A DNA stretch of 64,000 nt, from assembly GCF_014656295.1 (NCBI RefSeq), contig NZ_BNCD01000006.1, forward strand, positions 186,001 through 250,000, read 5' to 3'. This document shows positions 8,630 through 17,046 of the stretch, piece by piece; within the stretch, counting starts at the first letter, position 1; each line of letters starts with the position of its first letter. Source of the stretch: Streptomyces sulfonofaciens (GTDB lineage Bacteria > Actinomycetota > Actinomycetes > Streptomycetales > Streptomycetaceae). The notes below the pieces were generated by a model. That model ran no database searches and was not told the origin of the DNA. It saw only the letters and a list, made by a program, of their open reading frames with translations. The position numbers and the translations under genes were made by a program.

Positions 8630-8661
8630 CCAAGGGGGGTTCATTACTGAACCCCCCTTGG
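8630..8661. promoter_or_regulatory. Perfect 14-bp inverted repeat, candidate operator
   Basis: CCAAGGGGGGTTCA (8630-8643) and its exact complement TGAACCCCCCTTGG (8648-8661) are separated by TTAC. A further partial half-site TGAACCCCCAGG lies about 20 bp downstream. The position between the divergent xre and ATPase genes, without a T-run, favours an operator over a terminator. Confidence 0.55.
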
Positions 8662-8780
8662 CTTTGCCGGTGTGCATCTGAACCCCCAGGTGAACTCTCC
8701 CGCCCGAGCCTCCGCAGTCGTTCACTGGTCGCCACAGATCAACGGACTACGGAGTCCGTCAGCGCTCGGGAGGGAACGCG

Positions 8781-9326
8781 GTGGTGGCACGAGAGAGCAA
8801 ACACGCAGCGAACACCTTGGCGGTAGGCGCTCCGCGTCGCTCGATGCACGATGCGGCGAACGGGCACTTCCGTTCGCTGACGGTCTACGCCGAATCGCCG
8901 GACTGTGCAAAGGCGGCGCGGGACATGATCCGTTCCTCGCTCCAGACATGGGGGCTGTCACACGCGGTTGACGCCGCCCAGCTCGTCGTCTCGGAACTGG
9001 TCGCCAACGTCGTGCATCACGCCGTGCCTGACAACCACCTGGCGGAGCCCGGTGCAGGGCGGCGCATCGACGTGACGGTGATGACGTGGCCCGAGGTGCT
9101 GATCCTCGCGGTCTCGGACGAGGACTCGGCTCCCCCCGATCTCCCACCGGGTGAGTTCGTCTCGCCGAATCTGGCAGGCGGCCTGCTCGAAGCGATGGTG
9201 CCGGATCGGGGGCGCGGGTTGTTGATCACTCAACGGTTGGCCGAGTCGGTGTGGTGGTCACCAGGAGTCAAGGGCGGCAAGAGCGTGTGGTGCCGCTTCG
9301 ACCTCGACCGATTGAGGGCCTTCTAG
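8781..9326 (+). CDS. Anti-sigma-factor-like histidine-kinase-type ATPase
   Basis: The 181-residue protein is a stand-alone HATPase_c domain of the RsbW/SpoIIAB type, very numerous in Streptomyces. Visible are the N-box ELVANVVHHA (about residues 74-83), the G1 box VSDEDSAPP and the G2 box DRGRGLLITQRLAESVWW. GTG 8781 is preceded by GGGAGGGAAC (8768-8777). These proteins bind and sometimes phosphorylate anti-anti-sigma or other partners. No sigma or anti-anti-sigma gene is adjacent, so the partner is unknown. It diverges from the Xre regulator and may share its operator. Confidence 0.8.
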   Translation: MVARESKHAANTLAVGAPRRSMHDAANGHFRSLTVYAESPDCAKAARDMIRSSLQTWGLSHAVDAAQLVVSELVANVVHHAVPDNHLAEPGAGRRIDVTVMTWPEVLILAVSDEDSAPPDLPPGEFVSPNLAGGLLEAMVPDRGRGLLITQRLAESVWWSPGVKGGKSVWCRFDLDRLRAF

Positions 9327-9496
9327 GCCTGACAGACCCCGGGGCGCTGCTCTCGTCCTGTTGCCACCGTACTTGAGCAGCGGCCCGGTTCATGACCGGA
9401 GGCTGACCTCTCCGGCCGGAGGCGCGGTTCCCCAGCTCCCCTGGGGGCCCTGGCTCCCGTGCTTGCGGAGCCGCGCCTCACAAACACATACCGAGA

Positions 9497-9586
9497 CCGG
9501 GCCACCCCCTCTGCCCTGGAAAGCGAAGGGTGGCCCGGCTGGGAACACGGCGGTCCCCGGTGCCTGATGGTACCGGGGCCGCCGTG
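9497..9586 (+). terminator. Two successive hairpins after the ATPase gene
   Basis: CCGGGCCACCC (9497-9507) pairs with GGGTGGCCCGG (9528-9538). A second stem runs from CACGGCGG (9546-9553) to CCGCCGTG (9579-9586) with an inner CCCCGGT/ACCGGGG pairing. Both are GC-rich stems typical of Streptomyces terminators. The rest of the 9327-9655 gap shows nothing else I can assign. Confidence 0.5.
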
Positions 9587-9655
9587 CTGCGGTTTAGCCC
9601 TGGTCCCAAGGAAGTTGACGATTCATTACCTAGATCAGGGCAGAGGTGGGGCAAG

Positions 9656-9952
9656 GTGACTGGCTCGGGTGAGGGCTGGCTGAGCGATGGTCTCGACATG
9701 CCGGGCGCGGACTCGGGGCTGTGGCGGTCCGGCGTCGACTACATCGCGGCATGGCGTGAGGCACACGAGGCTGCCGACCGGTTGAACCGGGCGCTCCTTG
9801 GCGCGGGCTTCGAGCTGTCCTCCGTACGGGCCGTCGCCTCGACGAACGAGACCGGGCGCGGAGTGGTGCGGCTGGCGGGCTGGCCGGGCGCCGTGGACCG
9901 ACTCTCACGGCTCCTTGAGGCGCGGGCGGAGGACGGCGGCGGTGCAGCGTGA
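9656..9952 (+). CDS. Small AICE protein of unknown function
   Basis: GTG 9656 (VTGSGEGWLSDGL) gives a 98-residue, mostly acidic and helical protein. It has a central AAWREAHEAADRLNRALLGAGFELSSVRA segment and ends EDGGGAA. The frame extends further upstream, but that part is antisense-like and overlaps the hairpins. I know similar small proteins only as AICE/plasmid neighbours without assigned function. The giant palindrome starts 38 bp after the stop codon. Confidence 0.55.
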   Translation: MTGSGEGWLSDGLDMPGADSGLWRSGVDYIAAWREAHEAADRLNRALLGAGFELSSVRAVASTNETGRGVVRLAGWPGAVDRLSRLLEARAEDGGGAA

Positions 9953-9990
9953 GGCATCTTCTTGCTGGTGAGCGGGTCACGTGGGCACGT

Positions 9991-10162
9991 CGGCGGCCTC
10001 CGAGGCTTTGGACGGTAGCTGCCATGGGGCGAGTGAGCAGGGGGCCTTACTCTGGCCCGGCGAATCGGGCAGGCACCTGCCCTGCCCGCTGTAGTGCCCG
10101 ATTGGCCCCCTGCTCTTCGAGGCTCGCCCCATGGGAGCTGTCTAAAGCCTCGGAGGCCGCCG
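9991..10162. repeat. 172-bp imperfect palindrome (possible replication or transfer site)
   Basis: The outer arms (CGGCGGCCTCCGAGGCTTT at 9991-10009 and its complement at 10144-10162) match exactly. Further in, CATGGGGCGAG, AGCAGGGGGCC and AATCGGGC at 10023-10069 have complements at 10093-10132, with short bulges. The structure folds into one long cruciform or RNA hairpin centred near 10076. It lies in a gene-free stretch (9953-10359) between the small AICE gene and the GntR gene. Candidate roles are a single-strand replication origin, a transfer locus (clt) or a structured RNA; none is proven. Confidence 0.8.
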
Positions 10163-10359
10163 ACCCCCAGCCACCCAGGCCCCGGCCAGCGTCGGTCGGC
10201 TGGCGCTTCTCGGTCCTCGGCGCGTGGTGCGGGGCGTCGGGCGACCGGACGGGACCGGCGGTCACGCCGCATGCCCGGCCGGGGCGGCCGGGCGCCCCGG
10301 CGCGCCGCAGGCGCGCCCTTGAGGAAGTAGAGAAAGTTTCGACAGATCGGCTTCGACGC

Positions 10360-11139
10360 TCAGGTGGGGGTGTGGCGTGTGGTGGGGTCGTCGGGGCTGA
10401 TGCGGTAGGCGAGTTCGGCACGGTCCGCGCCGACGCGCAGTTCTTCGAGGATCAGGGGGCGGTCGTCGGTGCCGTGGGTGACGCGGGCCAGGTGCAGGAG
10501 CGGGGTTGCGTCGGGAAGGCGGAGGGCAGCGCGTTCGTCGGGCAGGGGCATGCGGGCGCGTACCGTCTCCGACCACCACAGTTCGTGGCCGGCCTCGGCG
10601 AGCAGCGCGTAGATCGACGCGGGCGCGCGGTCCGGGGCTTCGGCGAGTTTCGGAACGGACTCGGCGATCTCGAAAGGGATCAGGGTGCGCTGCATGGTGC
10701 GGGCGCCGGTGGCCCGGTCGACCAGGAATCGGTCACAACCGAAGAGGGCTTCTTCCTCGTTCAGGGCGAGCAGCGGGGCCGTGTCCTTGGTGGTGTGGGT
10801 GCGGTAGACGCTGGGGGCTTCGGCCTCGTCCCACACGGTGCCGTTGGGCATGGCGAACCGGCCTTCCGGCGTGCGGCCTACGCGGCGGTCGAGGGTGACG
10901 GTGGGCTGGCCGTCGGAGCGGACGAAGCTGCCTTTGCCGTGGCGGACCTCGATGAGTCCTTCCGCGCGCAGTGCGGCGATGGCGTTGCGGACGGTGGGGC
11001 GCGAGACCTTGTAGCGGGCCATGAGCTGGGCTTCGGACGGCAACAGCGTCTCGGGGGCGAACTCGCCGGAGAGGATCGCTTCGCGAATGGCTGCGGCCAC
11101 CTGCTGATACAGCGCGCCGGGGCGCTGGATCTCCGTCAT
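10360..11139 (-). CDS. GntR/HutC-family repressor (KorSA-like)
   Basis: The protein is about 259 residues when started at ATG 11139 (MTEIQRPGALYQQ), which has GAAGG just upstream; the longer reading from 11247 runs through the promoter region. The N-terminal winged helix-turn-helix is clear: LYQQVAAAIREAILSGEFAPETLLPSE, then ARYKVSRPTVRNAIAALRAEGLI. The rest is the UTRA ligand-binding fold (RFLVDRATGARTMQRTLIPFEI). In pSAM2-type elements this repressor (KorSA) silences the transfer and replication genes. Here it is divergent from the SCO3933-like, tra and rep genes, so the 11140-11318 gap probably contains its operator. Confidence 0.85.
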   Translation of the reverse strand: MTEIQRPGALYQQVAAAIREAILSGEFAPETLLPSEAQLMARYKVSRPTVRNAIAALRAEGLIEVRHGKGSFVRSDGQPTVTLDRRVGRTPEGRFAMPNGTVWDEAEAPSVYRTHTTKDTAPLLALNEEEALFGCDRFLVDRATGARTMQRTLIPFEIAESVPKLAEAPDRAPASIYALLAEAGHELWWSETVRARMPLPDERAALRLPDATPLLHLARVTHGTDDRPLILEELRVGADRAELAYRISPDDPTTRHTPT

Positions 11140-11318
11140 CTCGGCACCTTCGTGGTCGTCGTGGTCGTAGGGCAGTTGTAGGGACGTCGCACGCGCGGCG
11201 TCACTCGTCAGCATAAGCACTTGCGCTCGGACCGCATAGCCCTTCATAGTCGTAACTCGTTAGGACAAGTGACGTCAGCCAGGTGGGCTGACGCAGATGG
11301 CCAAGGAGGCCGCACAGA

Positions 11319-11663
11319 ATGCAGTCCATTCCCGTGGACACCACCCGGCTCGGCGTACTGCGGTGCGCCATCCCGCCGGAAGCCAAGATCAGCAACGCCG
11401 AGACCGGGGAGGTCAAGAAGGACCGGGACGGCAACACCGTCTACACCGTGGCGGTGACCGTCCGGCAGGACAGGCGGCGCATCTCCGTCATCGAGATCGC
11501 CGTCCCCGGCGAACCCAAGGGGCTCGAAGAGGGACAGGTCATCAAGGTCACCGGGCTGGTGGCGTTCGCCTGGGCGATAGGCGACCGGCACGGCATCAGC
11601 TTCCGGGCCGACGCCATCACGCCCGTGCACGGCAGCGCTGCACCGAAGGGCGGTGCGGCCTGA
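11319..11663 (+). CDS. SCO3933-family AICE regulatory protein
   Basis: The 114-residue protein (MQSIPVDTTRLGVLRC... VYTVAVTVRQDRRRISVIEIAVPGEP) has the look of the SCO3933 family that precedes the translocase gene in many AICEs. It is predicted to be a small beta-rich protein, possibly OB-like, acting in replication or transfer control. Its TGA overlaps the ATG of the next gene (ATGA at 11660-11663), so the two are translationally coupled. It is the first gene of the putative conjugation-replication operon divergent from the GntR repressor. Confidence 0.8.
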   Translation: MQSIPVDTTRLGVLRCAIPPEAKISNAETGEVKKDRDGNTVYTVAVTVRQDRRRISVIEIAVPGEPKGLEEGQVIKVTGLVAFAWAIGDRHGISFRADAITPVHGSAAPKGGAA

Positions 11664-12964
11664 TGACCACGTTCGTACTCGTGGCCGCGTTAGTGGTCAT
11701 AGTCTGGTCGCTGTTCCTCGGTAACCTGCTGCGCCGCAAGCGTCCGGCCTGGCACTGGTACCTGAGCGGCTACCTGCCCACCGCGTGGCGGGTGCTGAGC
11801 ACTTGGCGCAAGGTCGCCATCCTCAACGACCTCGCCATCTCCCGGCGCCCGCCCCGCGGCCTGATCGGTGACCTCCTCGTCAAAGGGGAGCCGCTGCGGC
11901 CCGTCGCGCCGCGCATCTCGTTCCCGTGGCCGACCCGGACGGGACTGACCGTGGCGGTGCGGCTGCATCCGGGCCAGGTTCCGCAGACCTTCGCGGGGGC
12001 GGCCGATGCGCTCGCACATGCATGGAAGGTGCACGCCGTGCGGGTGACGTCCCCGCACCGGGGTCTCGTGCTGCTGACGGCGACGGGCAGTGACCCGCTC
12101 GAACGTCCGGGCTTGGTCACCGCTCCGGTGCAACTGCTGTCCGCACTCGTCGGCGTGCTGGAGAACGGCACAGCGTGGGTGATGGATCTGCTGATGGTGC
12201 CGCACTGGCTGATAGCCGGCGCCACCCGCTCCGGAAAGTCCACCCTGCTGGCCCGACTGATCACCCAACTGGCACCACAACCGGTCGCGCTGATCGGGAT
12301 CGACTGCAAAGGCGGCATGGAACTGGGCCTCTTCGCCGACCGGCTCAGCGCGCTGACGACGTGCCGGCGTGAGGCGGTGGCGGTGCTTTCCGCGCTCGTC
12401 GTCGACATGCACGACCGCATGCGCGCCTGCCGTACGGCAGGGGTCCGCTCCATCTGGGAACTGCCCGAGAAGCTGCGGCCCGTACCGGTCGTCGTGATCG
12501 TCGACGAGTTGGCGGAGCTGTACCTGTCGGACGGCACGCGGGAGGGCAAGGCGGAGGCCGAGCAGTGCTCCACGCTCCTGCTGCGCCTGGCCCAGCTCGG
12601 TGCCGCACTCGGCATGCACCTGGTCGTGGCAGGGCAACGCGTCGGCTCCGACCTCGGCCCCGGCGTCACTGCCCTGCGTGCGCAGCTCGGCGGACGCATC
12701 TGCCACAGGGTCAACGACCCCGGCACCGCAGAAATGACCCTCGGCGACCTCAACAAGGACGCCGTGACCGTCGCTCAGTCCATCACTTCGGAAGAGAAGG
12801 GCGTCGCCGTGTGCACCGGCCCTGAAGGCGGCTGGAGCCGCGCACGCTCCCACCTCACCACCACGAAACAGGCGGCGGCCACCGCCCACCAGTACGCCGA
12901 CCTGACCCCCGACATGCCCGCCGTTGACCGTGCCCTGAACGCGCTTGCAGGAGGCGAGAAGTGA
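11663..12964 (+). CDS. FtsK/SpoIIIE-type DNA translocase (TraSA-like)
   Basis: The 433-residue protein has an N-terminal transmembrane helix (VLVAALVVIVWSLFLGNLL), Walker A GATRSGKST at 186-194 and Walker B VVVIVDELAEL with Asp281-Glu282. An arginine-finger-like segment (RVNDPGTAEMTLGD) follows, in the order expected for the FtsK/SpoIIIE family. AICE and Streptomyces plasmid Tra proteins of this kind form hexamers that move double-stranded DNA between hyphae, without a relaxase. This single protein would therefore account for conjugation. It starts inside the stop codon of the upstream gene and its own stop overlaps the GTG of the next. Confidence 0.9.
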   Translation: MTTFVLVAALVVIVWSLFLGNLLRRKRPAWHWYLSGYLPTAWRVLSTWRKVAILNDLAISRRPPRGLIGDLLVKGEPLRPVAPRISFPWPTRTGLTVAVRLHPGQVPQTFAGAADALAHAWKVHAVRVTSPHRGLVLLTATGSDPLERPGLVTAPVQLLSALVGVLENGTAWVMDLLMVPHWLIAGATRSGKSTLLARLITQLAPQPVALIGIDCKGGMELGLFADRLSALTTCRREAVAVLSALVVDMHDRMRACRTAGVRSIWELPEKLRPVPVVVIVDELAELYLSDGTREGKAEAEQCSTLLLRLAQLGAALGMHLVVAGQRVGSDLGPGVTALRAQLGGRICHRVNDPGTAEMTLGDLNKDAVTVAQSITSEEKGVAVCTGPEGGWSRARSHLTTTKQAAATAHQYADLTPDMPAVDRALNALAGGEK

Positions 12965-13158
12965 TCAGCACAGGTGTCGCCGTGTCCCTCGTGGTGCTCT
13001 TCGGGATCATCACCGTCCTCCTGGTCCGCTCCCGCGACGTCCGCGTCTGGGAAGCCGTGTGCATCGCCCTCTTCGGCGTCTACCTCGGCCACACGCCCGC
13101 CGTCGCCACCATCGATGGCTTCGTGACCTGGATCTTCAGCGGCTTCTCCCACTTCTGA
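12961..13158 (+). CDS. Small membrane protein of the transfer operon (Spd-like)
   Basis: The GTG at 12961 overlaps the tra stop codon (GTGA). The 65-residue product has two hydrophobic helices (GVAVSLVVLFGIITVLLV and AVCIALFGVYLGHTPAVATI) and a short aromatic C-terminus. Small membrane proteins at this place in pSAM2-like and pIJ101-like systems take part in intramycelial spreading. That role is inferred from position and topology only. Confidence 0.7.
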   Translation: MISTGVAVSLVVLFGIITVLLVRSRDVRVWEAVCIALFGVYLGHTPAVATIDGFVTWIFSGFSHF

Positions 13159-13182
13159 GCAGAAAGGAACCCCTACCCCCCC

Positions 13183-13296
13183 ATGCCCATGCCCCGCGTG
13201 AGGTGCCCCCACTGCAAGGGAGAGGGTGCCCGCACCACCTGGACCGGACGGCGCCGCCGCTGCCGCATCTGCCGAGGCACCGGCACCATCCGCTGA
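13183..13296 (+). CDS. 37-residue zinc-ribbon-like protein
   Basis: ATG 13183 begins a short frame (MPMPRVRCPHCKGEG...CRICRGTGTIR) with two CxxCxGxG motifs, the DnaJ-type zinc-binding pattern. Between them is a basic stretch (TGRRRR). AGAAAGGAA upstream at 13160-13168 is a weak ribosome site. Tiny proteins with this motif pair occur between the transfer and rep genes of AICEs. Zinc binding is well supported by motif; the cellular role is unknown. Confidence 0.7.
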   Translation: MPMPRVRCPHCKGEGARTTWTGRRRRCRICRGTGTIR

Positions 13297-13330
13297 CCCA
13301 CCCCCACCCAACCAAGAGAGGGAGGACCCC

Positions 13331-14826
13331 ATGAACCACAGCGCGCCACCACCCACCACCCGCGCCGCTTCGGCGGCCCACCCCGAAAGGGCACCTCCAT
13401 CACACCCGATGCCACTGCCGGCAACAGGCGCGCCGCCCTCAACTCCGCGGCGCGCCTGCGCCACCTCTCCGAGATCGACCGCGACGCCATACGCCTCGCC
13501 CAAGACCCCAAGTTCCCCCGTTGGCTTCAGCAGGTCACCGCTACCGGCGGCTGCGCCCACCCGGTCCACCTCTCCGGCTCCATCACGACCCTGGACCCGG
13601 ACACCGGCGAGATCCTGCACCACTACGACACCCACGACGAACCCGGCGAACGCCTCCTCATCCGCTGCCGCAACCGCCGCGCCACCGTCTGCGCCCCCTG
13701 CTCCAGACTCCATGCAGGCGACACCTTCCACCTGGTCCGCGCCGGCCTCCTCGGCAGCAAAGGCGTCCCCACGGACGTCCGTCACCATCCGCGGCTATTC
13801 GTCACCCTGACTGCACCGTCCTTCGGCCCCGTCCACCGCACCGGAGACATCTGCCGCCCCCGCCGCAACGGCGGCACCTGCGAACACGGCCGCCCCCTCG
13901 GCTGCGGACTTGTCCACGACCCTGCTGACACCGCGGTCGGGCAGCCCCTCTGCCCGGACTGCTACGACTACGTGTCCCAGGTCCTGTGGCACGCACACGC
14001 AGGGAAGCTCTGGGACCGCTTCGCCCTGGGCGTCCGGCGACAGCTCGCCTCCGCGGCCGGCCTCGCCCAATCCGACTTCACCGCACACGCACGGCTCTCA
14101 TTCGCCCGAGTTGCCGAGTACCAGCGGCGCGGAGCCGTGCACATTCACGCGGTGGTCCGTCTCGACGGCCCGGCTGGCCCAGACGATGAAGCCCCGTCTT
14201 GGGCAACGGTGGATCGGCTCACCGAAGCCGTGCGCACTGCCGCCCGGCGAGTCACGGCGATGACGCCCTACAGTCCCGCGGTCGGCGAACTCGCACTCTC
14301 CTGGGGCGCCCAGATCGACGTACGCCCGATCCGCACTAACGACGGCGGGCCCGACGATGACGCCGTGGCCGCGTACGTGGCCAAGTACGTCACCAAGGGA
14401 GCCAGCGAAACCGGGGCCGGCCTCGACCACCGGATCTCGTCCACAGACGAGATTGACGCTGCCGCCGTGGGTCCCCATGTACGCACCCTCATGCGCACCT
14501 CCTGGCGCCTCGGCGGCCTGCCCGAATATGCGCCCCTACGCCTACGGGACTGGGCTCACACCCTCGGCTATCGGGGGCACATCCTCACGAAGTCCCGGGC
14601 GTACTCGACGACGTATGCCGCGCTCCGTGCCCAGCGTGCGGAGCATGCCGGCCACACGGACAGGCCCGGCACGGTGACGGACGCCTACTGGCGCTACGTC
14701 GGCTCCGGCCACTCCCCCGCCGGGACACTCATCGCCTTCGGCATAGCAACAGATGCGACGACGAATCGAGAGACCATCCGAGACGAAGCACTCAGGACCA
14801 CCGGGGGCGCCATTGGTGCCCAGTGA
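13331..14826 (+). CDS. RepSA-type replication initiator with apparent N-terminal frameshift
   Basis: From about 13390 to the stop at 14824-14826 the protein follows the RepSA pattern: HLSEIDRDAIRL, TATGGCAHPVHLSG, GDTFHLVRAGLLG, LFVTLTAPSFGPVH, cysteine-rich CRPRRNGGTCEHGRPLGC, then RRGAVHIHAVVRLDG and YVAKYVTKGA, where the conserved Tyr and His residues suit rolling-circle initiation. This frame has no ATG, GTG or TTG before 13972. The well-placed start ATG 13331 (GAGAGGGAGGA at 13315-13325) lies in another frame. A -1 shift between 13331 and about 13450 would join them. Either the gene is damaged, the assembly has an indel in this C-rich stretch, or there is recoding. Confidence 0.8.
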
Positions 14827-14960
14827 ACTGCGGCAAAGGGTCGCTGCCTCTCGGGCGCGTCAAGGGCTGCCCTCGGTGATAGAGGATTTCGCCGTGATCG
14901 AGCAGATAGCGCGAGTTTTCGAGTTGTTCGAACCGGTGCGCCCCTCTTCGCGGGCTGGAG

Positions 14961-16421
14961 CTACGCGACCCAATCGAAGACGAACCGGTCAGGGTCCCAC
15001 CGCTTCCGTGGATTCGCGGGACTCACCTCCACCGACCGTACGCACGCCGTGACGATGGCCCGGCGCTGCGAGTTGTTCATCTGCTTCCATCGCTCCTGCA
15101 TGTCCTCGAACGTGCCGACGAACCCACTGAGGACCGCAGCCCGCGAGACCTTCGACAGCTTGGCCCGGTTCAGATTCAGTCGCTCCTCGATGGACTGGCG
15201 GGCGACCATCCATTCCTTACGGGTGATCCTGCGCTCGCCCATGTCCCGGGCAAGCGCTTCAAGCTCCTCTTCGTCCTCCCGGATCTCCTCATACAACTCG
15301 CTCCCGGCGTCATCCTGCCCGCGCAGACGTTCCATGAAGGCAGGCGACTCCAGAGCGGCCAACACCATGTCGCGCACGTGCTCGTCAGTACGCTCGGCGT
15401 TCGTAGCCGTACCTGCGCACGCGTCCGTTCCCGGAACATTGGGACAGACGTAGCGGGGTACGCCGCTGCGTGGACGTCCGCTCATGGGCCACCCGCACGA
15501 CTCCCCATTCTCCTTCGGCTTCCCGCACCGCAGAATGCCGGAAAGAAGGTAGCTCCGCTTCGTCGTGCCCTCGACCCTTTGGCGTCGCGCCGGGTCGCTG
15601 AGGATTCTCCGCACACGGTCCGAGTCCTCGTGGCTGATGATGCCGGGCCACACGCCATCCGCAACGATCTCCCCGAGCAGCGGACGGGTGCTCTCCCACG
15701 ACCCACGCGGTGTGTGCTCACGGCGACCACTGATTCGCGCCGATGCCAAGAGACGGCGCAGTCCGCTCGGCTTCCACGGCTTGCCCGCCGGGCTCAGGAT
15801 GCCTCGCGTCTGCCAGTCCCGGCAGATGCTCGCCAGGCTCTCGTTCGCCAGCACCCGCCGGACGCCTTCCCGGATCACCTCGGCCTCGCTACTCCGCACG
15901 GTCATGCGGTCGTCCTCGTAGCCGAACGGGCGCTTCCCTCCCCCGGCTATCCGGCCGGCCTCCGCCGCCTGGCGGCGCTGCCGCTTCTGACGCTCTGCCT
16001 TGTGCTCGGCCTCGTGGCGAGCGGCGGCACCGAGCATCCGGGCGACCATGCGGCCGGTCGGTGTCGCAAGATCGATCTCACCACTCACCGTAGCCAGCTC
16101 GACGCCGTGCCGGTCGGCAAGGTCGATGACGTCTTCAAGCTCGCGCGGTGAGCGCGTCATCCTGTCCACGTGCCATACCGCTATCGCGTCGATCTCACCA
16201 CGGCGCACTGCGCCAAGGAGTTCCGTCCACTCCGGGCGCGTCGCCCCCGAATAGGCGCTGACGTCGTTGTCCGTGTGAACGGCTATGACATCCCACCCCA
16301 GGCGGGCGCACAGTGCCCGGCAGTCTTCCTCCTGCCGTGCGACACCGAGTCCCGCGCCGCCCCGGTCCTGGCTGATCCGGCAGTAGATCGCTGCTCGTCG
16401 CGTTCCCGTCAAGTTCGCCAT
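14961..16421 (-). CDS. int: Large serine recombinase (integrase)
   Basis: The 486-residue protein opens with the resolvase domain: YCRIS with catalytic Ser17, then GLGVARQEEDCRAL, HTDNDVSAYSG and WHVDRMTRSPRELEDVI. The recombinase domain follows (GKRPFGYEDD, ASICRDWQTRGI). A zinc-ribbon region has ILRCG... GESCG... YVCP... DAC, then a coiled-coil stretch rich in Glu (YEEIREDEEELEALARDM). Length and order match phage/AICE large serine integrases. The start codon is 24 bp from attR. It should insert the element into the msrA site without host factors; excision would need a directionality factor, which I cannot identify. Confidence 0.93.
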   Translation of the reverse strand: MANLTGTRRAAIYCRISQDRGGAGLGVARQEEDCRALCARLGWDVIAVHTDNDVSAYSGATRPEWTELLGAVRRGEIDAIAVWHVDRMTRSPRELEDVIDLADRHGVELATVSGEIDLATPTGRMVARMLGAAARHEAEHKAERQKRQRRQAAEAGRIAGGGKRPFGYEDDRMTVRSSEAEVIREGVRRVLANESLASICRDWQTRGILSPAGKPWKPSGLRRLLASARISGRREHTPRGSWESTRPLLGEIVADGVWPGIISHEDSDRVRRILSDPARRQRVEGTTKRSYLLSGILRCGKPKENGESCGWPMSGRPRSGVPRYVCPNVPGTDACAGTATNAERTDEHVRDMVLAALESPAFMERLRGQDDAGSELYEEIREDEEELEALARDMGERRITRKEWMVARQSIEERLNLNRAKLSKVSRAAVLSGFVGTFEDMQERWKQMNNSQRRAIVTACVRSVEVSPANPRKRWDPDRFVFDWVA

Positions 16422-16445
16422 GGGTCACATGGATACACTCTCGTA

Positions 16446-16456
16446 GGGACGGGCGT
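16446..16456 (+). other. attR core
   Basis: This is the second copy of GGGACGGGCGT, 24 bp beyond the start codon of the integrase gene. It is followed by TGGCCTGCCCGGTG, the natural continuation of msrA. Placement of an integrase start beside one att site is usual for phage and AICE serine integrases. Confidence 0.85.
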
Positions 16457-16505
16457 GGCCTGCCCGGTGGGGATCGCTCCGGCTCCTGAGCCCGAAGCCA
16501 GGTAA
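16457..16505 (+). pseudogene. msrA: Displaced native 3' end of msrA
   Basis: The frame continues the attR core as [16 protein letters not shown] and ends at TAA 16503-16505. This is the original C-terminus of the chromosomal msrA, now separated from its gene by the element. It includes the native second recycling cysteine. Confidence 0.85.
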
Positions 16506-16915
16506 TCCGATTGCTTACGGGGACCGTCCGACCACAGCGTGTCATCCAAAGCGAGCCGTTCCGCGTTGGGTTCAAGACACGCTGATCTTTTGGAGCATGA
16601 ACCGTCACTTGGCTCGGGACTTATCCCGGCATGGCGACTTCGAGGACCAAGAGCAGGGCGTTGGGCGGTCTCGGTCAGTGGTGGGGCGCAGTTGCCGGCG
16701 CCCTGTTGATCGCCGCGTGGATCAACAGGGCGCCGGCCCCGCGCTGATGGTCGCTCTCTCGGCTGCCCTGCTGATCCGGTGTCTCTTCCCGGCACCCGTC
16801 ACATGTGGCGCAGGGGTACTCGGCAGAGGCGGACCGGACGGTGGCCGCAACAACGCTCGCGGGCTCCTCCTCGGCCGCCACATCCGGCAGCACCGCTTCC
16901 AGAAGCCCTCCGCCT
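16461..16915 (+). repeat. Chromosomal copy of the msrA tail and downstream sequence (right direct repeat)
   Basis: This is the counterpart of 1119-1564 and lies outside attR, so it is the resident chromosomal version. Similarity ends shortly after the shared CACCGCTTCCAGAAG. The two copies are direct repeats about 15.3 kb apart and could recombine to delete the element. Confidence 0.85.
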
Positions 16916-17046
16916 GCCCGATCTCGGCCGCCGGTGGCGAAACGAGTCGCCGTTTTCGTCATCGGGCCCACCAAGAAGGATCGAGGGCCAGGAACTCGCC
17001 GGCGAGGGGGAATGGGGTGTGCTCCCTTCGTGAGCAGGAGCTGTGA
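16631..17046 (+). pseudogene. Frameshifted chromosomal homologue of the small membrane protein
   Basis: ATG 16631 starts MATSRTKSRALGGLGQWWG..., near-identical to the element copy at 1289, but a one-base deletion around 16731-16745 causes a TGA after WINRAPAPR. The rest (VALSAALLI, APVTCGAG, NNARGLLLGRHIRQHRFQK) continues in another frame. After about 16915 the sequence no longer matches the left copy. Between 17047 and 17228 I see no gene. Confidence 0.65.

Larger units (their letters stand above)
1068..16456. mobile_element. Actinomycete integrative and conjugative element (AICE) inserted in msrA
   Basis: The element is bounded by the 11-bp direct repeat GGGACGGGCGT at 1068-1078 and 16446-16456. 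It carries the AICE hallmark modules: large serine recombinase at the right end, RepSA-like initiator, FtsK/SpoIIIE-type DNA translocase, small membrane and zinc-ribbon transfer proteins, a GntR-family repressor and an SCO3933-type regulator. The cargo (1.8-8.6 kb) is an Abi-like protein, a nuclease-HerA pair, an APH-fold kinase and a Xre-TPR regulator. The nuclease-HerA stretch looks clearly richer in A+T than the rest, which suggests a separate acquisition. The msrA gene is kept readable by a tail supplied by the element. Confidence 0.9.

Noticed and set aside
13226..13810. A separate 194-codon gene before rep
   Set aside because: Its protein is Pro/Ser/Thr low-complexity and is the shifted reading of the conserved rep sequence.
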